NCBI RefSeq assembly: GCF_009827595.1
Contig: NZ_WTYT01000002.1
Span: forward strand, 186,001-250,000
DNA: 64,000 nucleotides
Reading direction: 5' to 3'
DNA from: Altericroceibacterium endophyticum
GTDB lineage: Bacteria > Pseudomonadota > Alphaproteobacteria > Sphingomonadales > Sphingomonadaceae
The notes beneath the pieces were generated by a model, which worked only from the letters and a program-made list of their open reading frames with translations, ran no database searches and was not told the origin of the DNA. Below, one piece after another: positions 53,275 to 61,795 of this stretch (position 1 is the first letter of the stretch; every line of letters begins with the position of its first letter). The position numbers and the translations under genes are program-made.

Positions 53275-55343
53275 CAGCGCACCAGCCGGATACCGCCGGT
53301 GCTGCCGCCATCGTCACCGCTGGCGTCATCGATAGCGGCACAGGCAGACCCTGTCTGCGCGCCCCCCGACACGACAATCTCATCCGCGACCAGACTGAAA
53401 CAATGCCCGTCATTCAGTGTTGAATTGCCGCCCGTCATGGTGACTTTCGAATGGGGCAAATGCACAATCCCGGAAAAGATACTCTGAGAACCGCCGCTCC
53501 AAGTCGTGTTTGATGATGTCAGACTGTCGATCAGAAGCTGAGCAATCTGTCCGCCCGTCACTCCTTCATTCGGGGCTATAAGCTTGGTTTTGGCACCACC
53601 TGCCAGATTCAGCGTTCCAGCGAGAATGAAGCTGACATCTACCCCGACCATTTCGAAACCGCTGATATCCTCGTCTGCCAGCCTCGGGCCGTAGGTCTGC
53701 CCGGAGAGTGGAGTGGATTGCGGCCAAGTCGGACTGCCACCGGTTCCATTCACAAAGTCGCCGTTGACCGTATATCGTCCTGCCCCGAACAGGACTGAGC
53801 CCTTCACTCTCAAATCACCATTTACATAGTGGTTAGCGGTCTTGCCAAAGACGATAATACTGCCGCCTTCGGTGTCGATATCACCATCGGCACTGAACTT
53901 GCCATCTTTCATATACATCCGCGCACCGCCACCAACCTTGATGGCAGTGTGATGGGAATCCCGGCCAATCAGTATATCGCCCGCGCCAAGTTCGAGCGTG
54001 CTATCGCCACCACTCAGATCGACACCCCCGCGGGAAATGAAATCACCATCCCCCAGCCATGCGGTTCCGCCGCCTGACACCTTCAGACCACCGAAGAAAT
54101 GGTTGCCCTTGCCCATTTTGAGATGCTGCCCGCCGCCAAGCTGCATAGTACCCACGATGGTCACATCGCCATCACCTTTGACGTTGGTGCCCTCAAAATT
54201 CACCGCTCCGGCGCCGATCCACAACGCACCATCGCCGATTGTCACACCGCTGGAGCCACTGTTGAAACCGCCGTTTACATAAAGATCCATGTCGTTGAAC
54301 TTGACCGTCGATCCGCCGCCGATCGAAAGTCCGTTCCGGACAGTTATCCTTGATCCGCTCTCAAAGCGAACGGTTATGCCACCTGCGACCTCCAGCCTTC
54401 CGACCGTGTAATTGCCTCTGGGGACATAATATTCTCCGCCATATGGGGTGGTGCGATAGCCAGCGACTGCAGAGCTGGGTGACCAGCTGAAGGACCAGTC
54501 GCTGCCGGACGGAGTTGTCGGATTTGTCAGTGCCGGGACTGTGTCGGCATGGCCGATCTGGCTTCGCGCGGAAGCGAGTGCAGGATCGTTTGCCAGTGGA
54601 TCGGACAAAGCTGTTTCGCCCTTCGTCCGATCCTTTGACGGCGTTACCTGCGAATTCCACTCCGGAGCGCTGAATTCACCCGCATAACGGATGCTTTCCG
54701 CATTAAGTGCACCCGATTGCGTGCTGACGTCGCCGCTGCCCGAGATAATGTCATGGGCGGTGACCGATCCGCTGGTGTTTACGATAGATCCGATCGCAGC
54801 AACCGTGCAGCTTGATGCGCTGATAGACGCGCCGCCGCTGACTTTAATGGCCTGACTCCCAGATGACAGCGCGAGGAAACAAGGAGCGGCGAAGGGTTTT
54901 TCGCCGCCCATTGAGGCATAGGCTTCTGCCTCGACATCATAACTGCCCGAGAAACCAAGCACGCTGGCCAGCATATAGGGCACGCTTTTGCGCACCGTGA
55001 CATGCACGGCCTTATCGCCCGCATTGGGGAAGTCCTCGACCAATTCTGCATTAATGGTCGCACCGCTCAGCCCGTTGGCCAATGCGATGTCGCGCGCCGA
55101 AGGCGTCAGTACTGAGGTGTTATCCGCCGAACTATAGGCCATAGCCGCGCCCAGCGCGCCCAGATCTGCCGCGCGCTGATTAAAGACGCGCTGCTCGTAC
55201 CCTCGATTGAGATCGAAAGCGAGGCCCAGCGCTCCGATCACAACGGGCATCGACAAAGCTGCGATAGTTGCAACACTTGCCGAGCTGTCTCGCCTGATGC
55301 GCCCAAAGGCCCTGCGTAGCCGGTATAATCCGCAGTGTTCCAT
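53274..55343 (-). CDS. TadG-like protein with a large beta-solenoid-like region
   Basis: A 689-residue protein. The N terminus (about 20-70) is a Tad/TadG-type membrane segment: VATIAALSMPVVIGALGLAFDLNRGYEQRVFNQRAADLGALGAAMA. From about residue 150 to 640 it consists of short repeats rich in Gly, Ser and alternating hydrophobics, with steps such as VSGGGTAWLGDGDF, GGVDLSGGDSTLELGAGDI and GGSIIVFGK, which suggest a right-handed beta-solenoid. A normal TadG carries a von Willebrand A domain instead. No Shine-Dalgarno site is clear. The fold is inferred by pattern only. Confidence 0.8.
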   Translation of the reverse strand: MEHCGLYRLRRAFGRIRRDSSASVATIAALSMPVVIGALGLAFDLNRGYEQRVFNQRAADLGALGAAMAYSSADNTSVLTPSARDIALANGLSGATINAELVEDFPNAGDKAVHVTVRKSVPYMLASVLGFSGSYDVEAEAYASMGGEKPFAAPCFLALSSGSQAIKVSGGASISASSCTVAAIGSIVNTSGSVTAHDIISGSGDVSTQSGALNAESIRYAGEFSAPEWNSQVTPSKDRTKGETALSDPLANDPALASARSQIGHADTVPALTNPTTPSGSDWSFSWSPSSAVAGYRTTPYGGEYYVPRGNYTVGRLEVAGGITVRFESGSRITVRNGLSIGGGSTVKFNDMDLYVNGGFNSGSSGVTIGDGALWIGAGAVNFEGTNVKGDGDVTIVGTMQLGGGQHLKMGKGNHFFGGLKVSGGGTAWLGDGDFISRGGVDLSGGDSTLELGAGDILIGRDSHHTAIKVGGGARMYMKDGKFSADGDIDTEGGSIIVFGKTANHYVNGDLRVKGSVLFGAGRYTVNGDFVNGTGGSPTWPQSTPLSGQTYGPRLADEDISGFEMVGVDVSFILAGTLNLAGGAKTKLIAPNEGVTGGQIAQLLIDSLTSSNTTWSGGSQSIFSGIVHLPHSKVTMTGGNSTLNDGHCFSLVADEIVVSGGAQTGSACAAIDDASGDDGGSTGGIRLVR

Positions 55344-55503
55344 GAGCCAACACTAGGCGCATAGTAGTTAAGATTGGCTTTAAGCCCATCCTTTCCCACC
55401 TGCCCGGCCGGGAAAGAGCTCCTGACGCAAAGCGCCAGCTGTAAAGGTAAATAGAGCGCCCCTAGCGGCCATTCAGAGAATTAAGTGGCGCCTGCTTACC
55501 GCT

Positions 55504-56286
55504 TTACCTACCGCTCCAGCTGGGGTCGCGCTTCTCGATAAAGGCCTGCATACCCTCGCGCTTGTCCTCGGTTCCGCTCAGCACGTTAAACAATCGCCGT
55601 TCATGCTGAATGCCCATGTCGAGCCCCAGTTCAAAGGCCGCATTGACGGCTTCCTTATTCGCCATCGCCGCAAGTGGCGGCATGGATGCGATAGTTGCGG
55701 CGGTTTTCAACGCATCGTTCAACAAATCTGCTGCGGGGACTACGCGCGCGACCAGCCCAGCTCGCTCTGCTTCCTCGGGATCCATCAATCGTCCGGTCAG
55801 CACCAGCTCCATCGCCTTCGCCTTACCCACTGCATGGGTCAGACGCTGGCTGCCGCCCATTCCGGGCAAAACGCCGAGCTTGATTTCCGGCTGGCCGAAT
55901 TTGGCCGTGTCGCTCGCCAGAATGAAGTCGGCCATCATCGCCACTTCACAACCGCCACCCAGGGCAAAGCCGTTGACTGCGGCGATCCAGGGTTTGCGAA
56001 TGGCGCGGGTAAAATGGCTGGTCCAGCGAGAGAAGAAGTTCTCACCATAGAATTCAGCGAGCGGCTTCTCAGCCATTTCCTTGATATCGGCGCCAGCCGC
56101 AAACGCTTTTTCACCAGCACCGGTCAGCACCGCGCAGCGCTGCGTATCGTCCGCTTCAAACGAGCCGAAAGCCTCGATCAATTCTTCGAGCACCTGACTA
56201 TTAAGCGCATTCAAGGCCTTAGGCCGATTGATTCTCACTAAAGTTACGGCGTCGTGCTGTTCGACCTGGATAGTTTCAAAAGTCAT
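55504..56286 (-). CDS. Enoyl-CoA hydratase
   Basis: A 260-residue crotonase-family enzyme, which adds water across trans-2-enoyl-CoA in fatty acid oxidation. The crotonase signature IAAVNGFALGGGCEVAMMADFILASDTAKFGQPE is complete, including the oxyanion-hole glycines and the catalytic glutamates (E in GGGCE and QPEIKLGVLPGMGG). The ATG at 56286 gives the family N terminus MTFETIQVEQHD; an in-frame start farther out adds 28 odd residues. It is divergent from fnrL. Confidence 0.93.
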   Translation of the reverse strand: MTFETIQVEQHDAVTLVRINRPKALNALNSQVLEELIEAFGSFEADDTQRCAVLTGAGEKAFAAGADIKEMAEKPLAEFYGENFFSRWTSHFTRAIRKPWIAAVNGFALGGGCEVAMMADFILASDTAKFGQPEIKLGVLPGMGGSQRLTHAVGKAKAMELVLTGRLMDPEEAERAGLVARVVPAADLLNDALKTAATIASMPPLAAMANKEAVNAAFELGLDMGIQHERRLFNVLSGTEDKREGMQAFIEKRDPSWSGR

Positions 56287-56368
56287 GGTCACCGCTCCTA
56301 CTATGATGAAGCTAATGCTGCAAATTGGGTAGATTGCGCGAAGGTAAAACTGCTGATACGCGCAAATC

Positions 56369-57055
56369 ATGAGTTATTGCGATACATGTGTGGTGCGCAA
56401 CCGGGCGATTTGCGCTGCGCTGGATACAAATGAGCTGGAAGCGCTCAACAAGATTGGTCGTCGGCGCATGCTGGAGCCGGGCGATTCGCTGATCTGGGAA
56501 GGTGACGATTCGGTTCTGGTCGCCAATGTCATTGATGGCGTACTCAAACTCTCGACCGGCACCGAAGACGGGCGCGAGCAGATTGTCGGCGTCGTCTATC
56601 CCGCCGATTTCATCGGGCGGCCCTTTGGCTCGACCACGCGTCATAGCGTTACGGCCCTGACCGAAGCGACGGTTTGCGTGTTTGCGCGTGGTGATTTTGA
56701 TAATTTTGCCGCCGAGCATCCGGGGCTGGAACACAAATTGCTGCAGCGTACGCTGGCGGAACTGGACCGGACGCGCCGCTGGATGTTGTTACTCGGTCGC
56801 AAGAATGCCGAGGAAAAAATCGCAACCTTCCTGATGGATATGGTCGAAAGGCTGGGCAAGCCCGAGGATGGTGACCGTGAAGTCACTATTGCCCTGCCGT
56901 TTTCCCGCCAGCAGGTTGCCGATGTGCTGGGGCTGACCATCGAAACAGTCAGCCGCCAGTTCACCAAGCTGAAGAAGGAAGGTGTCATTGACCTTCCTTC
57001 TCGCCGCGAGGTCGTAATCCTCAACCGCACTGCGCTTGAGGATCGCGCCGGTTAA
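56369..57055 (+). CDS. fnrL: Oxygen-sensing regulator, FnrL type
   Basis: A 228-residue Crp/Fnr regulator. Cysteines C4, C7 and C15 (C-x2-C-x7-C) and C103, with 88 residues between the third and fourth, match the [4Fe-4S] ligand spacing of FnrL. The DNA-binding helix is FSRQQVADVLGLTIETVSRQFTKLKKEGVI, in which the E...SR set reads TTGA-type half-sites. It is expected to be active at low oxygen. It lies beside ompW and the cco operon, both with FNR-like boxes. The cyclic-nucleotide-like fold joins through a long dimer helix (LQRTLAELDRTRR). Confidence 0.93.
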   Translation: MSYCDTCVVRNRAICAALDTNELEALNKIGRRRMLEPGDSLIWEGDDSVLVANVIDGVLKLSTGTEDGREQIVGVVYPADFIGRPFGSTTRHSVTALTEATVCVFARGDFDNFAAEHPGLEHKLLQRTLAELDRTRRWMLLLGRKNAEEKIATFLMDMVERLGKPEDGDREVTIALPFSRQQVADVLGLTIETVSRQFTKLKKEGVIDLPSRREVVILNRTALEDRAG

Positions 57056-57058
57056 GCA

Positions 57059-57739
57059 TCAGAAGCGGAATGCAACACCCGCACTGAGGAGCCACGGATC
57101 AATGTCGTGACGGGTGGAGATAACTTCTTCACCATTGGCGAACCAATGGGCAGAGCTTTTCAGGAAATACCGCTTGGCATCCAGAGTAAGCGCCATGCCG
57201 TTGTCTCCGACGGGGATATCCACACCGGCCTGAAGAGCAACACCGAACTTGTCGTTCATGCGGAACTTGTCAGCACCCAGTCCAACAGCCGCTTTGCCAG
57301 GCTTTTCATCAATGAAGATGAAATAGGACGGGCCAGCACCGACGTAAGGACGGATCGCGCCATCGGGAGCGAAGTGATATTTCACGGTCAGCGTTGCCGG
57401 AATGATCTTGGCATCGGAAACGAGTTCCGCGCCTTCCAGCGAACCGGAGCTGACATCGACATCATGCTGAGTCACGCAGCAGATCGTTTCCAGCGAGATT
57501 GAATCAGCGAGGAAATACTCAATCGCCACGGTGGGCACGAAATTGTCATTCGCTTCGGTTTTAAGATCCGCAGGCAGGCCGATTTCATCCACTTTGACCT
57601 TGGACAGGTCACCATCGGGCATAACATAGGTCCCCAGAACCTTGATCTGAAGGCGCCCTTCAGAATCGGCTGCATGTGCGGGAGCCGTGAAAGAGACGGC
57701 GGCGGCGGCGAGCGCTGCCATTGCTGCTGTCTTACGCAT
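57059..57739 (-). CDS. ompW: OmpW-family outer membrane protein
   Basis: A 226-residue protein with a Sec signal (cleavage after APAHA, near residue 24) and an eight-stranded beta-barrel pattern ending in Phe (VAFRF), as in OmpW. The ATG at 57739 is chosen for AGGA eight bases upstream; longer frames begin with ordinary non-signal residues. It contains a Cys-Cys pair (LETICCVTQHDV). In E. coli ompW is known to respond to FNR; here a near-FNR box lies about 100 bases upstream. The gene converges on fnrL with only three bases between. Confidence 0.9.
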   Translation of the reverse strand: MRKTAAMAALAAAAVSFTAPAHAADSEGRLQIKVLGTYVMPDGDLSKVKVDEIGLPADLKTEANDNFVPTVAIEYFLADSISLETICCVTQHDVDVSSGSLEGAELVSDAKIIPATLTVKYHFAPDGAIRPYVGAGPSYFIFIDEKPGKAAVGLGADKFRMNDKFGVALQAGVDIPVGDNGMALTLDAKRYFLKSSAHWFANGEEVISTRHDIDPWLLSAGVAFRF

Positions 57740-57833
57740 CAATTCATTCCTCATGCACCGTAGTTGCCGCCCTGTGCGGCAAGGATGAGTACGGCGTCGG
57801 GGATGCATTTGTGTCCAATTCGCCCGCCAAACA

Positions 57834-57847
57834 TTGATGCGGCTCAA
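57834..57847 (-). promoter_or_regulatory. FNR-like box upstream of ompW
   Basis: TTGAT-gcgg-CTCAA differs from the FNR/FixK box (TTGAY-N4-RTCAA) at one position. It lies about 100 bases before the ompW start. Regulation by FnrL is inferred from the sequence and from the neighbouring fnrL gene. Confidence 0.5.
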
Positions 57848-58197
57848 ATTTGAAGAAATGTGATCTTTCTTTTGTCACATTGGCGCCCGCCCCGCCCTGT
57901 TCAGGCAGATCACTCGGCAGAATCCATGCTTTTCACCCCCATCAGCACCAGTTCCCTTTCGGGATCGAATCTGACTGTCACGGTGTCCCGGATGGCGGAC
58001 TCTCATCGGCATATGGTCATCACCTGCCCCTCATTTGCATGAAGGCCCCAACCATCTGCCTCCCTGGAGCAGGAACTGAGACTCCAAACACCCAAAAATG
58101 ACATCATAGGATATTCAAGGCGTTATTTCCCATCACTCCTGAATCAACAAGCGCCCCGGTTGCAATTGCTGGCAGAATAGGAAAGCTGAACATTGAT

Positions 58198-58211
58198 TTG
58201 ACACTAATCAA
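58198..58211 (+). promoter_or_regulatory. FNR/FixK-type box upstream of ccoN
   Basis: TTGAC-acta-ATCAA fits TTGAY-N4-RTCAA fully. It sits inside a larger dyad, AACATTGAT (58189-58197) and ATCAATGTT (58207-58215), and 62 bases before the ccoN start. Direct activation of the cbb3 operon by FnrL at low oxygen is the likely role. Confidence 0.75.
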
Positions 58212-58273
58212 TGTTTTCTGGGCACCGCGCTGTCAGGGGACATGCATCGAGATTCCAAGGGAAGGGAAACTCC

Positions 58274-59941
58274 ATGGAAAGCGTTCTTTCGCGCGCCGGT
58301 ATCTGGTTCGTGTTGGTCATCGCCGCCTTTCTGGCGATGGCAGCAGCACAGGATAGCGGCTTCGCAATTCATATGGGTATTATAATGGCCGCCGCCCTGA
58401 TCGGGCTGTGGTTTACTATTAGCAAACCGGATTATTCCGCCATTGCGCGCGGTATTTTGCGCGTCCCGGCCGATGAGTCACTCTATTATGACGATGTGGT
58501 TCGCTGGGGCGTTATTGCCACTGTCTTCTGGGGCATGGCTGGCTTTCTGGCTGGTCTGTTTATCGCTCTGCAGTTGGCCTATCCGGTTTTGAATCTGGGG
58601 TTTGAATACACGACCTTCGGGCGATTGCGGCCGCTGCACACGTCGGCTGTCATCTTCGCGTTCGGGGGCAACGCGCTGATTGCCACCAGTTTTTACGTGG
58701 TGCAGCGTACGTGCCGGGCGAGGCTTGCCTTCCCTGGTCTCGCCCGCTTCGTCTTCTGGGGCTATCAGCTTTTCATTGTGCTTGCGGCCACCGGCTATCT
58801 GCTCGGGATCACGCAAGGCAGGGAATATGCCGAGCCTGAATGGTATGTCGACCTCTGGCTGACGATCGTCTGGGTTGTTTACGCTGCGGTGTTCATCGGC
58901 ACGATTGTGAAGCGTTCCGAACCACATATCTATGTCGCCAACTGGTTCTATCTCGCCTTTATCCTGACGATTGCCATGTTGCACATCGTCAACAATCTGG
59001 CGCTGCCAGTCAGCCTGGTTGGTTCGAAGAGCTATTCCGCGTTTGCCGGCGTGCAGGATGCACTGACGCAGTGGTGGTATGGCCATAATGCGGTGGGCTT
59101 CTTCCTGACCGCAGGCTTCCTGGCGATGATGTATTACTTCGTCCCGAAGCAGGCCGAACGTCCGATCTACTCCTATCGCCTGTCGATCATTCACTTCTGG
59201 TCGCTGATCTTCCTCTACATCTGGGCCGGTCCGCACCACCTTCATTATACGGCTCTGCCCGACTGGGCGCAGACGCTCGGCATGGTCTTCTCGATCATGC
59301 TGTGGATGCCGAGCTGGGGCGGGATGATCAACGGCCTGATGACGCTGAACGGCGCCTGGGACAAGATCCGCACCGATCCCATCATCCGGATGTTTGTGAT
59401 GAGCCTTGCTTTCTATGGCATGAGCACATTTGAAGGCCCGATGATGAGCATCAAGTCGGTCAACTCGCTGAGCCATTATACGGACTGGACCATTGGTCAC
59501 GTTCACTCTGGCGCACTGGGCTGGAACGGTATGATCACCTTCGGTGCAATCTACTTCCTGACGCCGCGTCTGTGGAAACGGAGCCGTCTGTATTCGCTGC
59601 GAATGGTGAACTGGCACTTCTGGCTCGCCACGATCGGCATCGTTTTCTATGCCTCCTCCATGTGGGTGGCCGGGATTACGCAGGGCCTTATGTGGCGCGA
59701 ATACGGGGCTGACGGTTATCTGGTGAACAGCTTCGTCGAAACGGTTGCCGCACTTCACCCGATGTATCTGATGCGTGCCTTTGGTGGCTTGCTCTATCTC
59801 AGCGGCGCGGTGTTGATGGTGATCAATGTCTGGGCCACTATCCTTGGCAAACTGCGCGAGGAGGCTCCGATGAGCGATGCCACATACGACCCCGCAGCCG
59901 ACCGGCCGCTGGCCGGCCGCCCCGCCGAACAGGGAGCCTGA
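58274..59941 (+). CDS. ccoN: Cytochrome c oxidase cbb3-type, subunit I
   Basis: Catalytic subunit of the high-affinity terminal oxidase: heme b, heme b3 and CuB in twelve or more helices, in the inner membrane. The 555-residue protein has [21 protein letters not shown] with a heme ligand, [15 protein letters not shown], the [16 protein letters not shown] CuB ligands and [18 protein letters not shown] with the heme b and b3 histidines. The ATG at 58274 has GAAGGGAAAC before it; an upstream frame begins in the FNR dyad. It begins ccoNOQPGHI. Confidence 0.97.
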   Translation: MESVLSRAGIWFVLVIAAFLAMAAAQDSGFAIHMGIIMAAALIGLWFTISKPDYSAIARGILRVPADESLYYDDVVRWGVIATVFWGMAGFLAGLFIALQLAYPVLNLGFEYTTFGRLRPLHTSAVIFAFGGNALIATSFYVVQRTCRARLAFPGLARFVFWGYQLFIVLAATGYLLGITQGREYAEPEWYVDLWLTIVWVVYAAVFIGTIVKRSEPHIYVANWFYLAFILTIAMLHIVNNLALPVSLVGSKSYSAFAGVQDALTQWWYGHNAVGFFLTAGFLAMMYYFVPKQAERPIYSYRLSIIHFWSLIFLYIWAGPHHLHYTALPDWAQTLGMVFSIMLWMPSWGGMINGLMTLNGAWDKIRTDPIIRMFVMSLAFYGMSTFEGPMMSIKSVNSLSHYTDWTIGHVHSGALGWNGMITFGAIYFLTPRLWKRSRLYSLRMVNWHFWLATIGIVFYASSMWVAGITQGLMWREYGADGYLVNSFVETVAALHPMYLMRAFGGLLYLSGAVLMVINVWATILGKLREEAPMSDATYDPAADRPLAGRPAEQGA

Positions 59942-59944
59942 ACC

Positions 59945-60733
59945 ATGAGCCTGACAGAACGTCACAAAAAGCTTGAACGCAATGTCACTCTGCTCGCCGT
60001 TGCCGCCTTTGCGGCGGTAACGGTCGGCGGGATCGTGGAAATCGCGCCATTGTTCTGGATCGACAACACGGTTGAGAAAGTGGACGGGATGCGTCCCTAC
60101 ACTCCGCTCGAACTGGCCGGACGCGACATCTATATCCGTGAGGGTTGCTACAACTGTCACAGTCAGATGATCCGCCCGTTCCGTGACGAGGTGGAACGCT
60201 ATGGCCATTACAGCCTGGCTGCGGAAAGCATGTATGACCACCCGTTCCAATGGGGGTCAAAGCGCACCGGGCCGGATCTGGCGCGTGTGGGCAATCGCTA
60301 TTCGGATGAATGGCATGTCCAGCATCTGATCGATCCGCGTTCGGTGGTGGGTGAAAGCATCATGCCGCCTTATGCCTTCCTGAAGGACAATGATCTGGAA
60401 GTCAGTCAGCCTTCTGAACGGCTGGCAACGCTCAGGAATGTGGGCGTGCCTTATACGGATGATGATGTTGCCAAGGCAGAGACCGATCTCGTCGCGCAGG
60501 GTGATCCCAATGTCGACGCGGACGATCTCGCGACCCGTTATCCCAAGGCCCAGATCCGTGATTTCGATGGCGATCCAAGCCGTCTGACGGAAATGGACGC
60601 GCTGGTCGCTTATCTTCAGATGCTCGGCACGCTGGTCGACGTGAACGGCGCAACCGCTCAGGAAGAGCTGGCGCATAATCTGGCCACCGCTCAGGAAGAC
60701 AAGCAGGATAATGCCGAGGAGGCGCAGCAATGA
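59945..60733 (+). CDS. ccoO: Cytochrome c oxidase cbb3-type, subunit II (monoheme)
   Basis: Membrane-anchored cytochrome c that passes electrons from CcoP to CcoN. The 262-residue protein has one N-terminal helix (15-37) and one heme c site C68-x2-C71-H72 (GCYNCHSQ), with the axial Met likely in ESIMPPY. Length is normal. It follows ccoN after three bases and overlaps ccoQ by four bases (ATGA). Confidence 0.97.
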   Translation: MSLTERHKKLERNVTLLAVAAFAAVTVGGIVEIAPLFWIDNTVEKVDGMRPYTPLELAGRDIYIREGCYNCHSQMIRPFRDEVERYGHYSLAAESMYDHPFQWGSKRTGPDLARVGNRYSDEWHVQHLIDPRSVVGESIMPPYAFLKDNDLEVSQPSERLATLRNVGVPYTDDDVAKAETDLVAQGDPNVDADDLATRYPKAQIRDFDGDPSRLTEMDALVAYLQMLGTLVDVNGATAQEELAHNLATAQEDKQDNAEEAQQ

Positions 60734-60894
60734 GCCTCTACGACACCCTGCGTCACTTTGCTGACAGCTATGCTCTGCTGTTCATGTTCGGCGTATTTTT
60801 CGTGCTCTGTGCCTGGCCGTTCCGGCCGGGCGCAAAGCGGCATTCTGATGATGCGGCGCATATGATTTTCAAGGACGAAAATGATGGCGAATAA
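60730..60894 (+). CDS. ccoQ: Cytochrome c oxidase cbb3-type, subunit IV (CcoQ/FixQ)
   Basis: A 54-residue single-helix protein (hydrophobic stretch 14-29, [17 protein letters not shown]) with a polar C-terminal tail, found by translating between ccoO and ccoP. CcoQ stabilises the cbb3 complex. It overlaps ccoO by four bases and ccoP by 14, so all are coupled. The place in the operon and the WPF-RPG turn after the helix are family features. Confidence 0.92.
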   Translation: MSLYDTLRHFADSYALLFMFGVFFVLCAWPFRPGAKRHSDDAAHMIFKDENDGE

Positions 60895-61795
60895 ACGGAT
60901 CGACAAGCCAACCGGCACCGAAACCGTCGGCCATGAATGGGACGGAATCGAAGAACTGAACACCCCGCTGCCACGCTGGTGGCTGTGGACCTTCTACGCC
61001 TGTATCGTATTTGCGATTGGCTACACCATTGCCTATCCGGCATGGCCGATGGTCAACAGCGCCACCAAGGGGATGCTTGGCTGGACGAGCCATGAACAGC
61101 TGGCGAAAGAAATGGCCAAGGCTGACGAAAGCAAAGGCGCCATTCGCGCAGCTCTGGCCAAGATTCCGATCGAACGCCTGCCCGAAGATAGCGAACTGAT
61201 GCGTGCGGCCGTGGCCGGCGGTCGGGCCGCCTTCAAGGTCAATTGCGTGCAATGCCACGGCGCCGGCGCAGCCGGTAGCAAGGGATATCCGAACCTCAAC
61301 GATGATGACTGGTTGTGGGGCGGTGATCTCAAGGCGATCACCTACACGCTGGAACACGGCGTTCGTCAGCCTGATGGTGAAGATACACGCTTCAGCATGA
61401 TGCCCGCTTTCGGTGCCGATGGCATCCTTACCAGCGCGCAGGTAAGCCAGGTGGCAGACCATGTGTTGAGCCTGTCCGGTAAGGCGAAAGATAACGCCGC
61501 TGGCGCGCAAATCTTCGCGGATAATTGCGCCGTCTGTCACGGTCCTAACGGTAAGGGGATGCGTGAATTTGGCGCACCCAACCTTACCGATCCGATCTGG
61601 CTGTATGGCGGATCGCGCGAGGATGTGATCGCAACGGTTACCAATTCGCGTTACGGTGTCATGCCCGCCTGGAAAGACAGGCTGGATCCGGTCACCATCA
61701 AGATGTTGGCCGCTTATGTTCACTCGCTGGGGGGCGGCGAAGATTTTGTGGAGGTCGCCGAAGATCCGGCGACGGAGGTAGATGAACAATCTTGA
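60881..61795 (+). CDS. ccoP: Cytochrome c oxidase cbb3-type, subunit III (diheme)
   Basis: Diheme cytochrome c that accepts electrons from the periplasmic carrier. The 304-residue protein has a helix at 34-54 and two heme sites, C122-x2-C125-H126 and C216-x2-C219-H220. WxYAxYPxWP-like IAYPAWP follows the helix, and FSMMPAFGAD and YGVMPAWKDRL hold the axial Met residues. Two in-frame ATGs (60881, 60884) are equivalent. ccoG starts inside its 3' end. Confidence 0.97.
   Translation: MMANKRIDKPTGTETVGHEWDGIEELNTPLPRWWLWTFYACIVFAIGYTIAYPAWPMVNSATKGMLGWTSHEQLAKEMAKADESKGAIRAALAKIPIERLPEDSELMRAAVAGGRAAFKVNCVQCHGAGAAGSKGYPNLNDDDWLWGGDLKAITYTLEHGVRQPDGEDTRFSMMPAFGADGILTSAQVSQVADHVLSLSGKAKDNAAGAQIFADNCAVCHGPNGKGMREFGAPNLTDPIWLYGGSREDVIATVTNSRYGVMPAWKDRLDPVTIKMLAAYVHSLGGGEDFVEVAEDPATEVDEQS

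Larger units (their letters stand above)
57740..58273. promoter_or_regulatory. Divergent region between ompW and the cco operon
   Basis: 534 bases with no supported gene; short open frames in it look random. It holds both promoters and two FNR-like boxes listed separately, and an AATGTGA-N11-TCACATT dyad at 57857-57881 of unknown meaning. I could not place a convincing -35/-10 for either side. Confidence 0.6.

Noticed and set aside
55368-55383. CtrA-type site (TTAA-N7-TTAA) before the Tad-like operon
   Set aside because: The spacing between the two TTAA is eight, not seven, and a seven-base reading gives TTTA, so the match is not good enough.
57850-58101. Short open frames upstream of the cco operon
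   Set aside because: Low-complexity translation without a start signal, in a region that must be regulatory.
58478-60250. A 590-codon minus-strand open frame across ccoN and ccoO
   Set aside because: Antisense shadow: the translation is His/Gln/Arg-rich without domains, while the plus strand encodes clear cbb3 subunits.
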